Both the position numbers and the translations under genes were made by a program. From Ruegeria arenilitoris (GTDB taxonomy: Bacteria > Pseudomonadota > Alphaproteobacteria > Rhodobacterales > Rhodobacteraceae), in assembly GCF_013035425.1 (NCBI RefSeq), contig NZ_WQHX01000008.1, positions 62,001 to 126,000 on the forward strand: a stretch of DNA of 64,000 nt, in the 5' to 3' direction. Under the pieces are notes generated by a model. That model was not told the origin of the DNA and made no database searches. It worked only from the letters and a program-made list of their open reading frames with translations. Numbering within the stretch: the stretch's first letter is position 1; each line of letters starts with the position of its first letter. This document shows positions 35,395 through 43,751 of the stretch, in pieces.

Positions 35395-36471
35395 TCAGTG
35401 TGGGAACGGCCATAGTCTGAGTTTCTCTTTCGCGACGCGCCAAAGCTGCGCCAAGCCGTGTGGCTCAAGGATCAGGAAAATGATGATCAACGCACCTACG
35501 ATCACCAATTGCAGGTGGGCAACGATATCTGTCGGCCAACCCAACCAATCGGCTCCGACAACTTTTAGAACCACCGGTAACAGCACCAGGAATGCAGCGC
35601 CCGCAAAGGATCCGAAAATCGAGCCTAACCCGCCGATAATGACCATGAACAATACCAGAAATGATTTCTGGATGCCGAACACTTCGCCAACTTCGACAGC
35701 GCCGAGATATACCGCAAAAAACAGTGCACCAGATACTCCTACAAAGAACGAGCTGACTGCAAACGCGGTAAGTTTCGCTTTTAGAGGGTTAACTCCGATT
35801 ATCTCGGCGGCGATATCCATATCGCGGATTGCCATCCACGTGCGCCCGGTTGTGCCGCGTGTAAGGTTGCGAGCAATAATGGCGCAAACAGTCAGGAAGA
35901 TCAGGCAGAACAGATACGTCGCCCACGCCGGAGCGTTTGGCCCCGTGATGATAATGCCGAATACATCGCGTTCAGGTGCGTTGATCTGGCCTGATGCAGA
36001 GTAGTTGTAGAACCACGGCACTCGGTTAAAAAGCCAGACCAGAAAAAACTGGGCTGCAAGCGTGGCAACGGCCAAGTAAAAACCTTTTATTCGCAGCGAA
36101 GGCAACCCGAATAACACGCCGACAAGAGCTGTGATGCCGCCCGCTAGCAAAACGTGAATGAACATGCTGACATCGGGAAAGGCGGTCATCAGTTTGTAAC
36201 AGGCGTATGCACCGACCGCCATAAATCCGCCTGTACCAAGACTGACTTGCCCGCAATATCCAACCAGAATATTCAACCCAATTGCGGCGATCGCATAGAT
36301 CAGAAATGGCAGCAGAAGGGCGTTTGCCCAATAATCATTGATGACAAATGGAATAATGCCGAACGCCACCGCTAAAACAAAGTAATACCGATATCTGTCA
36401 AACTTGATTGGGAAAGTCTGGCTGTCATCCACGTAGGAGACTTTGAAGTCCCCTGCTTCACGATAGAACAT
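35395..36471 (-). CDS. livM: Branched-chain-type ABC transporter permease, LivM
   Basis: 358 residues from ATG 36471, with about ten membrane segments and the LivM-typical GYCGQVSLGTGGFMAVGAY and IKGFYLAVATLA blocks plus the cytoplasmic GRTWMAIRDMDIAAEIIGVN loop. A non-membrane N-terminal segment of about 25 residues is slightly longer than usual. It lies three bases after the small membrane protein gene and forms the channel with LivH. Confidence 0.92.
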   Translation of the reverse strand: MFYREAGDFKVSYVDDSQTFPIKFDRYRYYFVLAVAFGIIPFVINDYWANALLLPFLIYAIAAIGLNILVGYCGQVSLGTGGFMAVGAYACYKLMTAFPDVSMFIHVLLAGGITALVGVLFGLPSLRIKGFYLAVATLAAQFFLVWLFNRVPWFYNYSASGQINAPERDVFGIIITGPNAPAWATYLFCLIFLTVCAIIARNLTRGTTGRTWMAIRDMDIAAEIIGVNPLKAKLTAFAVSSFFVGVSGALFFAVYLGAVEVGEVFGIQKSFLVLFMVIIGGLGSIFGSFAGAAFLVLLPVVLKVVGADWLGWPTDIVAHLQLVIVGALIIIFLILEPHGLAQLWRVAKEKLRLWPFPH

Positions 36472-36474
36472 GTC

Positions 36475-36732
36475 TTACTTTCCCCATTCTTCTTGCGCCC
36501 GGTTTCGAGTGGCGGCGTCCAATTGATTGGACCCTTTTGCATATCCGCTCGATTCTGAGGCGCGCACTAGTTTCATGTAAGCCAGAACTCCTGTGACCAG
36601 CCCGGCAAATGCGAGCAAGGCGGCGACAACCATCTGGCTTTGACTAAGACTGTCAGAGGTGACAGCGATATAACCAAATGCCCAGAAGCCAGCCCAAGCA
36701 ATGACATTGACGATGGCGATCAGCTTTTGCAT
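36475..36732 (-). CDS. Small two-helix membrane protein inside the liv operon
   Basis: 85 residues from ATG 36732 with GAGGGTG upstream; the start lies directly behind the livH stop. Two hydrophobic helices (about residues 4-24 and 34-53) are followed by a polar tail ending AATRNRAQEEWGK. Its position between livH and livM, with gaps of only a few bases, suggests an accessory part of this importer, but I recognise no family. No catalytic motif is visible. Confidence 0.75.
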   Translation of the reverse strand: MQKLIAIVNVIAWAGFWAFGYIAVTSDSLSQSQMVVAALLAFAGLVTGVLAYMKLVRASESSGYAKGSNQLDAATRNRAQEEWGK

Positions 36733-36734
36733 CG

Positions 36735-37721
36735 CTACACCCTCTCGATGATTTTCTCGCCGAACAGACCTTGTGGCCGGAACACAAGAAAGATCAGGGC
36801 CAAGACGTAGGCAAACCAATTCTCCGTGGCACCGCCAACCATGGGACCTATAGTAAACTCGAACAGCTTCTCGCCGACTCCAATGATCAACCCGCCCACA
36901 ATCGCGCCCGGGATCGATGTGAACCCACCCAGCATGAGGACTGGCAATGCCTTAAGAGCGATCAGCGATAATGAAAACTGCACTCCGGACTTGGTTCCCC
37001 ACATTATGCCCGCGACCAGCGCGACAAAACCGGCGACTGACCACACCATCACCCATATGAAATTCAGCGAAATTCCGACTGACAACGCAGCTTGGTGATC
37101 GTCCGCAACCGCACGCATCGCCCGGCCCTGTTTGGTATACTGGCTGAATGCAACCAGAGCTGCCACCAACAAAGCTGCGATGACCGTGGCCACAATATCC
37201 AGATTATCGATGAAGAAGCCGTACCCGAATATGTTGAACGTTGCCTCGTCAATCCACAGGTTGATGCCTTGCGGCAAACCAACATCCAGTGTCTTGATCT
37301 CGGACCCCCACATCAGATCCGCAACACCCTCCAGGAAGTAGGCCAATCCTATCGTGGCCATAAACAGGATAATAGGTTCCTGGCCGACCAGATGCCGCAT
37401 TACGAACCTTTGCACCGCCCATGCCAGAAAGACCATGACGGCCATAGTCAAAAGGATGGCCACGAACGCCGGTATATTCCAGCCAAACTTATGAATATGT
37501 GTTCCAAAAACGGCGTTGATCAGATGTGCAAACGGCACCTGACCGTTCATTATGCCCACCAGTGTCATAGCTGCAAACAAGGCCATAACACCTTGCGCAT
37601 AATTGAAAATTCCTGACGCTTTGTAGATCAGAACAAAGCCTAGCGCGACCAGCGCATACAGTACACCGGCCATCAAACCGTTGAGGATGACCTCCATCGC
37701 AAATACCAGTTGCTCAGGCAT
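36735..37721 (-). CDS. livH: Branched-chain-type ABC transporter permease, LivH
   Basis: 328 residues from ATG 37721. The LivH pattern is plain: LNGLMAGVLYALVALGFVLIYKASGIFNYAQG at the start (in pieces, GVLYALVALGF and NYAQGVMAL), RAMRAVADDHQAALSVGI in the cytoplasmic loop and GGFTSIPGAIVGGLIIGV near the end. About eight to nine membrane segments. It pairs with LivM to form the membrane pore and lies 29 bp after livG. Confidence 0.93.
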   Translation of the reverse strand: MPEQLVFAMEVILNGLMAGVLYALVALGFVLIYKASGIFNYAQGVMALFAAMTLVGIMNGQVPFAHLINAVFGTHIHKFGWNIPAFVAILLTMAVMVFLAWAVQRFVMRHLVGQEPIILFMATIGLAYFLEGVADLMWGSEIKTLDVGLPQGINLWIDEATFNIFGYGFFIDNLDIVATVIAALLVAALVAFSQYTKQGRAMRAVADDHQAALSVGISLNFIWVMVWSVAGFVALVAGIMWGTKSGVQFSLSLIALKALPVLMLGGFTSIPGAIVGGLIIGVGEKLFEFTIGPMVGGATENWFAYVLALIFLVFRPQGLFGEKIIERV

Positions 37722-37750
37722 TATTACCCTCCCAAATGTCAGACCGGAAA

Positions 37751-38569
37751 TTAGTCATGGCTGACTCCCAAATAGGCGTCGATAACTTCTTGGTTGTTGC
37801 GCACCTCATCAGGTGTGCCGTCACCAATTTTGCGCCCGTAATCCATCACGACCACACGGTCACTCAGGTCCATCACAACGCCCATGTCATGTTCGATCAA
37901 AGCAATGGTGGTGCCGAATTCATCATTCACATCGAGGACAAAACGGCTCATGTCCTCTTTCTCTTCAACATTCATTCCAGCCATCGGCTCGTCCAATAAC
38001 AACAGTTTTGGCTCGGCCGCCAAAGCACGGGCCAGTTCCACACGCTTTTTCAAGCCATAAGGCAGCCGCGAAACTGGCGTTTTGCGAATGTGCTGAATTT
38101 CGAGAAAGTCGATAATTTTTTCGACCGCTTCACGATTTTCGACTTCTTCTGCCTCGGCCTTTCCCTTCCACAATGCCTGCTGGAAGATATTTGTTTTCAT
38201 GTAGTTAAGGCGTCCCGTCATCACATTATCCAACACGCTCATTCCTTCGAACAATGCAATGTTCTGGAACGTTCGAGCGATGCCTTGCCGCGCAACCTCG
38301 TAAGGGCGCATCTGAGGGCGCTTTGCGGCATGAAACCAAACCTCACCTTCTTGCGGTAAGTAAAACCCTGAGATCACGTTCAACATCGAAGACTTGCCGG
38401 CTCCGTTGGGGCCAATGATGGCGCGGATTTCGCCTTCGCGGATATCAAACGAAATATCCTTGATCGCCACCACGCCGCCAAAACGCAGGGTGATGTTTTT
38501 CATCTCCATCACCACGCCACCGATCTTTCGGCCATCTTCGGTGATATATCCTTCGGAGTTATCCAGCAT
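37751..38569 (-). CDS. livG: Branched-chain-type ABC transporter ATP-binding protein, LivG
   Basis: 272 residues from ATG 38569. Walker A GPNGAGKSSML, the signature in VSRLPYGLKKRVELARAL, Walker B LLLLDEPMAGMN and switch His in LIEHDMGVVMDL define an ABC ATPase, and the sequence DYGRKIGDGTPDEVRNNQEVIDAYLG is LivG-like. The LPYGLKKRVE form in place of LSGGQ is normal in this branch. It starts the transporter part of the operon, about 80 bp behind the acyl-CoA ligase gene. Confidence 0.93.
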   Translation of the reverse strand: MLDNSEGYITEDGRKIGGVVMEMKNITLRFGGVVAIKDISFDIREGEIRAIIGPNGAGKSSMLNVISGFYLPQEGEVWFHAAKRPQMRPYEVARQGIARTFQNIALFEGMSVLDNVMTGRLNYMKTNIFQQALWKGKAEAEEVENREAVEKIIDFLEIQHIRKTPVSRLPYGLKKRVELARALAAEPKLLLLDEPMAGMNVEEKEDMSRFVLDVNDEFGTTIALIEHDMGVVMDLSDRVVVMDYGRKIGDGTPDEVRNNQEVIDAYLGVSHD

Positions 38570-38647
38570 CCGTGGCTCCTTGACTTACGCAAAAACGGGA
38601 AACCGAATGAGGCGGCGACAGCAGGTCGAGAGGCGCACTGTGGGCAA

Positions 38648-40621
38648 TCATTCTGCGGCCACCCTGTGTTCAGTAGACTTTACAACTGGCGCATCGACGA
38701 TTTCTAAGGTTGCACTGATCGAACCCTTGCGACCGTCTTCGTATGTGACTTCAGTGGTCGTAGATACGGTTTTTGAACCGTCATAGAGCGCATCTATGAT
38801 GTCCTGAAACTTTTCTTCGACAAAGCGACGGCGCACTTTTCGGGTTCTGGTCATTTCGCCATCATCGGCATCCAGTTCTTTGTGTAGAACCACAAAGCGG
38901 TGCACCTGACAGCCCGATAGCATCTCGTCTGCTGCAACTGACTTGTTCACCTCTTTAACATGGCTGCGTATGGTCTCTAATACTCGGGGGTGGCCGGTTA
39001 ATTCCTGATAGGAGGCATAAGCTACGTTGTTCCGTTCCGCCCAATTGCTCACGGCCGTCAGGTCAATATTGATAAAAGCTACGCAACGGTCTTTTCCATT
39101 GCCGAACAGAACGACCTCAAGGATGTCAGGATAAAACTTTAGTTTGTTTTCAACATACTTGGGGGCAAACATCGATCCGTCAGCCATTTTGCCGACATCT
39201 TTAGCGCGGTCGATAATACGCAGATGGCCGGATTCTTCTTCGATAAATCCGGCATCGCCTGTGGCAACCCATCCTTCAGCATCCTTTGTTGACGCAGTAG
39301 ACTCGGGGTTCTTGAAATATTCGACAAACACCCCGGGCGAGCGATAGTGAATCTCACCTGTATCGTCGATTTTCAGTTCGACGTCCGGCGCTGGCACGCC
39401 CACAGTGTCAGCTCGGACCTCGCCGTCCGGCTGAATAGTAATAAATACAGTTGCTTCGGTCTGACCGTATAGCTGTTTTAGATTTATTCCCAGTGACCGA
39501 TAAAAGTCGAAAATTTCAGGCCCGATCGCTTCGCCTGCCGTATAGCCGACCCTGAATCGACCGTATCCCAAGGTGTCTTTCAGCGGTCCGTATACCAGCA
39601 AATTGCCCAATGCATATTTCATGCGATCGGCAAGTCCTACTTGACCACCGTCAAGCAGACGGCCACCCACTTTCTTCGCGTGCGCCATAAAATAACGGAA
39701 CATCCGCTGCTTCAGATTGCTCGCATCCTCCATCCTAATCATGACGTTTGTTAGCTGAGTTTCGAATACACGCGGCGGAGCAAAGAAATATGTCGGCCCG
39801 ATCTCACGCAGATCGGTCATCATCGTATCGGCACTTTCGGGGCAATTTACGCAGAACCCGCACCAATAGGCCTGTCCGATCGAAAAAATGAAATCCCCGA
39901 CCCAAGCCATTGGTAAATAGGAAAGTATATCCTCTTTCTGGTTCAGGTGATCAAAGTCCGACGAATTCTTAGCGCTTTCGATAACGTTCCGGTTCGACAA
40001 TACTACGCCCTTGGGCTTGCCCGTGGTGCCCGACGTATAAAGCATTACACAAGTGTCGTCGTAAGTGATTTCAGAGATACGTTTGTCCAGTTCGGCATCA
40101 AATCTCGCGTGCCCGGCGCTTCCCTCGGCCATGATGTCGGACAAAGCATTCATCTGGCTGTGGTCGTATTTCCGCATCCCCCGCTTGTCGGTGTAGAGGA
40201 TATGTTTGACCTGATGCAGGTTTTGCTGGATCTCGATAACTTTGTCGACCTGCTCCTGATCGCCGCATACTACGTACTTTGCGCCGCAGTGCTCCATCAC
40301 ATAAGCCATCTCTTCAGCGACGGATTCCTGATAAAGCGGCACTGGCACGGCGCCCACCATTTGCGCCGCTACCATCGACCAATAATGTGCCGGACGGTTG
40401 CGTCCGATCACGGCAATGTGGTCCCCTTTTTCGACGCCAATTTCAAGAAAACCCAATGCAATCGACCGAACCTCTTTGGCTGTTTCAGCCCAGGACCAGC
40501 ATTGCCAGATTCCAAACTCTTTTTCCCGATAGGCCGGGGCATCGCCAAATTGAGTCGCATTGCGATGAAGCAGCGCCGGAAGAGAATACATCCCTTCGGC
40601 GCCCGACAGCGTCTGAGCCAA
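38648..40621 (-). CDS. AMP-forming long-chain acyl-CoA synthetase of the liv operon
   Basis: The frame is open to 40750, with an internal ATG at 40678, but TTG 40621 has by far the best site (GGGAGG, eight-base spacing) and leaves a normal length of 657 residues; the start remains uncertain. Motifs: VMLYTSGTTGKPKGVVLS, YGQTEATVFI, EGWVATGDAGF, and a C-terminal basic region. It belongs to the large LACS type. Being first in line with a Liv-type importer and a PaaK-like ligase, it probably activates a transported fatty or aryl acid to its CoA ester. Confidence 0.85.
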   Translation of the reverse strand: MAQTLSGAEGMYSLPALLHRNATQFGDAPAYREKEFGIWQCWSWAETAKEVRSIALGFLEIGVEKGDHIAVIGRNRPAHYWSMVAAQMVGAVPVPLYQESVAEEMAYVMEHCGAKYVVCGDQEQVDKVIEIQQNLHQVKHILYTDKRGMRKYDHSQMNALSDIMAEGSAGHARFDAELDKRISEITYDDTCVMLYTSGTTGKPKGVVLSNRNVIESAKNSSDFDHLNQKEDILSYLPMAWVGDFIFSIGQAYWCGFCVNCPESADTMMTDLREIGPTYFFAPPRVFETQLTNVMIRMEDASNLKQRMFRYFMAHAKKVGGRLLDGGQVGLADRMKYALGNLLVYGPLKDTLGYGRFRVGYTAGEAIGPEIFDFYRSLGINLKQLYGQTEATVFITIQPDGEVRADTVGVPAPDVELKIDDTGEIHYRSPGVFVEYFKNPESTASTKDAEGWVATGDAGFIEEESGHLRIIDRAKDVGKMADGSMFAPKYVENKLKFYPDILEVVLFGNGKDRCVAFINIDLTAVSNWAERNNVAYASYQELTGHPRVLETIRSHVKEVNKSVAADEMLSGCQVHRFVVLHKELDADDGEMTRTRKVRRRFVEEKFQDIIDALYDGSKTVSTTTEVTYEDGRKGSISATLEIVDAPVVKSTEHRVAAE

Positions 40622-40839
40622 TCTTTTTTCCTCCCTGTCCAACCCCTCCCAGGGTCGGAAATGGCGGGTCCGGACCATACCCCGGCCGCCTGCGTCCCGA
40701 TTAGGAACACAAGAACGATCAGCGTCAACTTTTTCCTGATGTTTTCTCAATTCTTACGAATTGTAACAGGGTGCGCAAAGCGCAGAGTGGCGGCGGATCT
40801 GTAAAAAAGGCAGTCAAGTCGGCATGAAAAAATTGTATT

Positions 40840-41052
40840 TTATTGCATTCGTCTCTTTGATCTCAGAAGAAGCGCCAACAGCACAAGAAAAACCACGGCA
40901 AAGACTGGAATCGCAACAAAAGTGATTGGCAGGCAGATGAAGACATCCCCATGTTCCTTCATCATCTCGTCGCACTCGTTAAGTTCAAATGGCAAATAGC
41001 AGATCAAAGCGATTAGCAGTACGCCTGATAGAATTGTAAATTTTTTAGTCAT
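40840..41052 (-). CDS. Small two-helix membrane protein, hypothetical
   Basis: 70 residues from ATG 41052. Two hydrophobic stretches (about residues 7-22 and 43-62) flank a short loop with two cysteines and acidic residues (NECDEMMKEHGDVFIC), ending in a basic RSKRRMQ tail that would lie in the cytoplasm. No clear ribosome-binding site, so expression is not certain. Family unknown. Confidence 0.5.
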   Translation of the reverse strand: MTKKFTILSGVLLIALICYLPFELNECDEMMKEHGDVFICLPITFVAIPVFAVVFLVLLALLLRSKRRMQ

Positions 41053-41097
41053 GAAAAATCACATCAAAATAACCGCTGGGTTTCAATTACTTCACAC

Positions 41098-41496
41098 TCA
41101 CAACCAATCCCGCAAAATCGGAATCAATGGCACGTCTGCTGCAGGCATCGGATAATTGCGTAAATCTTGCGCGCGGACCCACTTCAGCGCCTGACCTTCT
41201 TTGGACTGCGGTATACCTTCCCATTTGCGGCAGGCAAAGAGTGGCATCAGCAGATGGAAGTCATCATAACTGTGGCTGGCAAAAGTGAGCGGCGCCAGGC
41301 ACGAGGCCCAAGTATCGATGCCAAGTTCCTCGTGCAATTCGCGGATCAGCGCGGATTCTGGCGTTTCACCATGTTCGATCTTGCCTCCGGGAAATTCCCA
41401 CAAGCCGGCCATGGATTTACCTTCGGGGCGCTGCGCCAACAACACCCTTCCTTCGATATCAATCAGGGCAACTGCAGAGACTAATATGGTCTTCAC
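41098..41496 (-). CDS. mutT: MutT-type (8-oxo)-dGTP pyrophosphohydrolase
   Basis: 132 residues from GTG 41496, overlapping the argJ stop by four bases (GTGA), so translation is coupled. The Nudix box reads GGKIEHGETPESALIRELHE with EELGI following, a complete Gx5Ex7REUxEExGU signature. MutT removes oxidised guanine nucleotides from the pool. Coupling to argJ is common in this bacterial group. Confidence 0.92.
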   Translation of the reverse strand: MKTILVSAVALIDIEGRVLLAQRPEGKSMAGLWEFPGGKIEHGETPESALIRELHEELGIDTWASCLAPLTFASHSYDDFHLLMPLFACRKWEGIPQSKEGQALKWVRAQDLRNYPMPAADVPLIPILRDWL

Positions 41497-42719
41497 GAGC
41501 GATAATCCGCGTTTATCTCGATGTAGCCGTGGGTCAGGTCACAGGTCCAAACAGTGGATGCTCCATCGCCCAGCCCAAGATCGACGGCAATAACCAGGTC
41601 CTGACCTTTCATATAATCTGCGGCGTCTTCCTCACGGTAACCCGGGCTGACCCAGCCGTTTTCAGCCACCAGAATATCACCAAAGGAAATACTCAACTTG
41701 TCGCGGTCTGCTGCCGCTCCTGATTTTCCGATCGCCATTACAACACGGCCCCAATTCGGGTCTTCGCCTGCTATTGCAGTTTTCACAAGCGGTGAGTTGG
41801 CAATTGCCGATCCGTGGACCTTGGCATCGCCGTCCGAAACGGCTCCTGTAACGCGGACCTCCACGAACTTCGTTGCACCTTCTCCGTCGCGGACGACTTG
41901 CTGAGCCAAGTCCAGCATTACGGTTTCCAGCGCTTGGGCAAATTCCGCGCTCCCGGTTACGTCCGCGCCGGAAGCGCCGGTTGCACACAGCAGTAACGTG
42001 TCAGATGTCGACGTGTCACTATCGACGGTTATACAGTTAAAAGTTCGATCTGTTTGAGTGCTCAACAGGCTTTGCAACTCTGATTGTTTCACCACCGCAT
42101 CCGTGAATATGTATACCAGCATCGTCGCCATATCTGGCGCGATCATTCCCGACCCCTTGGCTATCCCTGCAATAGAGACTGTTTTTCCACCGATTTCGAC
42201 CTTTGTACTGGCCCCCTTGGGAAATGTGTCGGTGGTCATAATTGCCCGGGCGGCATCTTCAATCGCGTGGCGACTGAGCCGAGATTTAAGCGCTTCAAGC
42301 TTTGAGACAATTCTATCGTGGGGTAATGGCTCGCCAATGACGCCTGTCGACGATGTGAATACCCTTTCAATTGGCACGCCGGTGGCTTTGGCGACGGCCT
42401 GTGTCAACTCCGTCACCGAAGTCTGACCGTATTGACCCGTAAACGCGTTTGCGTTGCCTGAGTTCACAAGAATTGCTGCCGGCTTATCGTTGGCGCCGCC
42501 AATTTTTTCCTGACAGTCGAGAACTGGTGCTGCACGGGTTGCTGAACGCGTAAAAACTCCGGCAATCGAAGTGCCGGGGTCCAAAACTGCCAACATGACG
42601 TCTGTGCGACCCCGGTAGCGTACTCCAGCCTCAACCGTGGCAAATCGCACGCCATCGATCGATGGCAATTCTGGAAAGCCCGCTGGAGCAAGCGGGGAAA
42701 CTTTGGTGATCGCGGCCAC
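41493..42719 (-). CDS. argJ: Glutamate N-acetyltransferase / amino-acid acetyltransferase
   Basis: 408 residues from GTG 42719 with AGGAG upstream. The self-cleavage site is present in GMIAPDMATML, cutting between A198 and T199 to give alpha and beta chains, with T199 as nucleophile. ArgJ recycles the acetyl group between N-acetylornithine and glutamate in arginine synthesis; whether it also uses acetyl-CoA cannot be told. It lies seven bases behind the parvulin gene and before mutT in one operon. Confidence 0.95.
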   Translation of the reverse strand: MAAITKVSPLAPAGFPELPSIDGVRFATVEAGVRYRGRTDVMLAVLDPGTSIAGVFTRSATRAAPVLDCQEKIGGANDKPAAILVNSGNANAFTGQYGQTSVTELTQAVAKATGVPIERVFTSSTGVIGEPLPHDRIVSKLEALKSRLSRHAIEDAARAIMTTDTFPKGASTKVEIGGKTVSIAGIAKGSGMIAPDMATMLVYIFTDAVVKQSELQSLLSTQTDRTFNCITVDSDTSTSDTLLLCATGASGADVTGSAEFAQALETVMLDLAQQVVRDGEGATKFVEVRVTGAVSDGDAKVHGSAIANSPLVKTAIAGEDPNWGRVVMAIGKSGAAADRDKLSISFGDILVAENGWVSPGYREEDAADYMKGQDLVIAVDLGLGDGASTVWTCDLTHGYIEINADYRS

Positions 42720-42726
42720 GTTTGGT

Positions 42727-43575
42727 CTACTCCTGAATTAGGTCCAACTGACGGATAATTTCCGGACCGGCGCCCTCAATTTCAGGGCGTTCGATTTTGG
42801 ACTGTTCGGTCAATTCGTCCAACCGGGCCTGGATAGCGTCCTGCCGAATGGTTTGAGCCAATTCTTCACGAATAGCGTCGAGTTCAGGTGCCTTTGATTT
42901 GCGCCGGTCATTCAGAATCACAAGGTGCCAGCCAAATTGGGTTTGCACCGGTTCCGAAACTTGACCCTTTTCCAGTTCGACGACCGCAGATTCAAACTCA
43001 GGAACCATCTGTCCTTTCCCGAACCAACCAAGTGCACCGCCATTCGGACCAGAGGGGCCCGTGGACTTCTCTTTTGCCATTTCCGCAAAGTCTGCTCCAT
43101 CTTCGAGCTGAGCCTTTATTGCCTTGGCCTCATCTTCGGTTTCCACAAGGATATGGCTTGCGTCGAACTCGTCGTCGCCTTCAAAATCTGCGAACCGCGC
43201 ATCATAAGCGGCCTGAATTGCCTCTTCGGTGACTTCTGTTTCGGTGATGGCATTCACGGTTTGCACAGCAAGCAGTGATCGCGACTCGTTTTCCAACGTC
43301 AGGGCATTTCTTTGGGTCAGGTTCTCTTGCTGCTGGCTTAGAAGTTGCTGCTGAACCAACTGCTCGAGAATAAAGTCGTATAAAACCTCATCCTCCAACT
43401 GCTGGTACTGCTGCGGCAGGTTTGCAGTCGTTGCAATGACGTGACCCAATGTGATCTCGTCACCATTGACGCGGGCCGCAACTGTTTTCGCATCTGGCTT
43501 GGTTTCAGCGACAAGCGGCAGCGCCATCACGGCAGCAAATGCCAACGATGGCAAAAAAGTGAGGCCTTTGGGCAT
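42727..43575 (-). CDS. Parvulin-type peptidyl-prolyl isomerase, periplasmic
   Basis: 282 residues with a signal peptide (residues about 1-23, FLPSLAFAAVMALPLVAE). A SurA/PrsA-like N-terminal helical region (QLEDEVLYDFILEQLVQQQL) precedes the rotamase domain: DASHILVETEDEAKAI, KSTGPSGPNGGALGWFGKG and VQTQFGWHLVILNDRR. It should help fold exported proteins. It diverges from secA across about 175 bp, a sensible pairing of export and folding functions. Confidence 0.92.
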   Translation of the reverse strand: MPKGLTFLPSLAFAAVMALPLVAETKPDAKTVAARVNGDEITLGHVIATTANLPQQYQQLEDEVLYDFILEQLVQQQLLSQQQENLTQRNALTLENESRSLLAVQTVNAITETEVTEEAIQAAYDARFADFEGDDEFDASHILVETEDEAKAIKAQLEDGADFAEMAKEKSTGPSGPNGGALGWFGKGQMVPEFESAVVELEKGQVSEPVQTQFGWHLVILNDRRKSKAPELDAIREELAQTIRQDAIQARLDELTEQSKIERPEIEGAGPEIIRQLDLIQE

Positions 43576-43751
43576 GGAATCATCCTATTTTCTTGCCACG
43601 ACAGGGCGCGGCGTTGACACTCTGGAACCTGCCGCTTACATCGCTTTGAAGCCTTGGACAGGGCCGCCTTTCACCCCCCGTATCTATGGGTTGCGCGCAA
43701 GGTGGGCAAGCCTGTCGCAACCAAGACAAGATTTGATCCGCTGGAGTGAAC

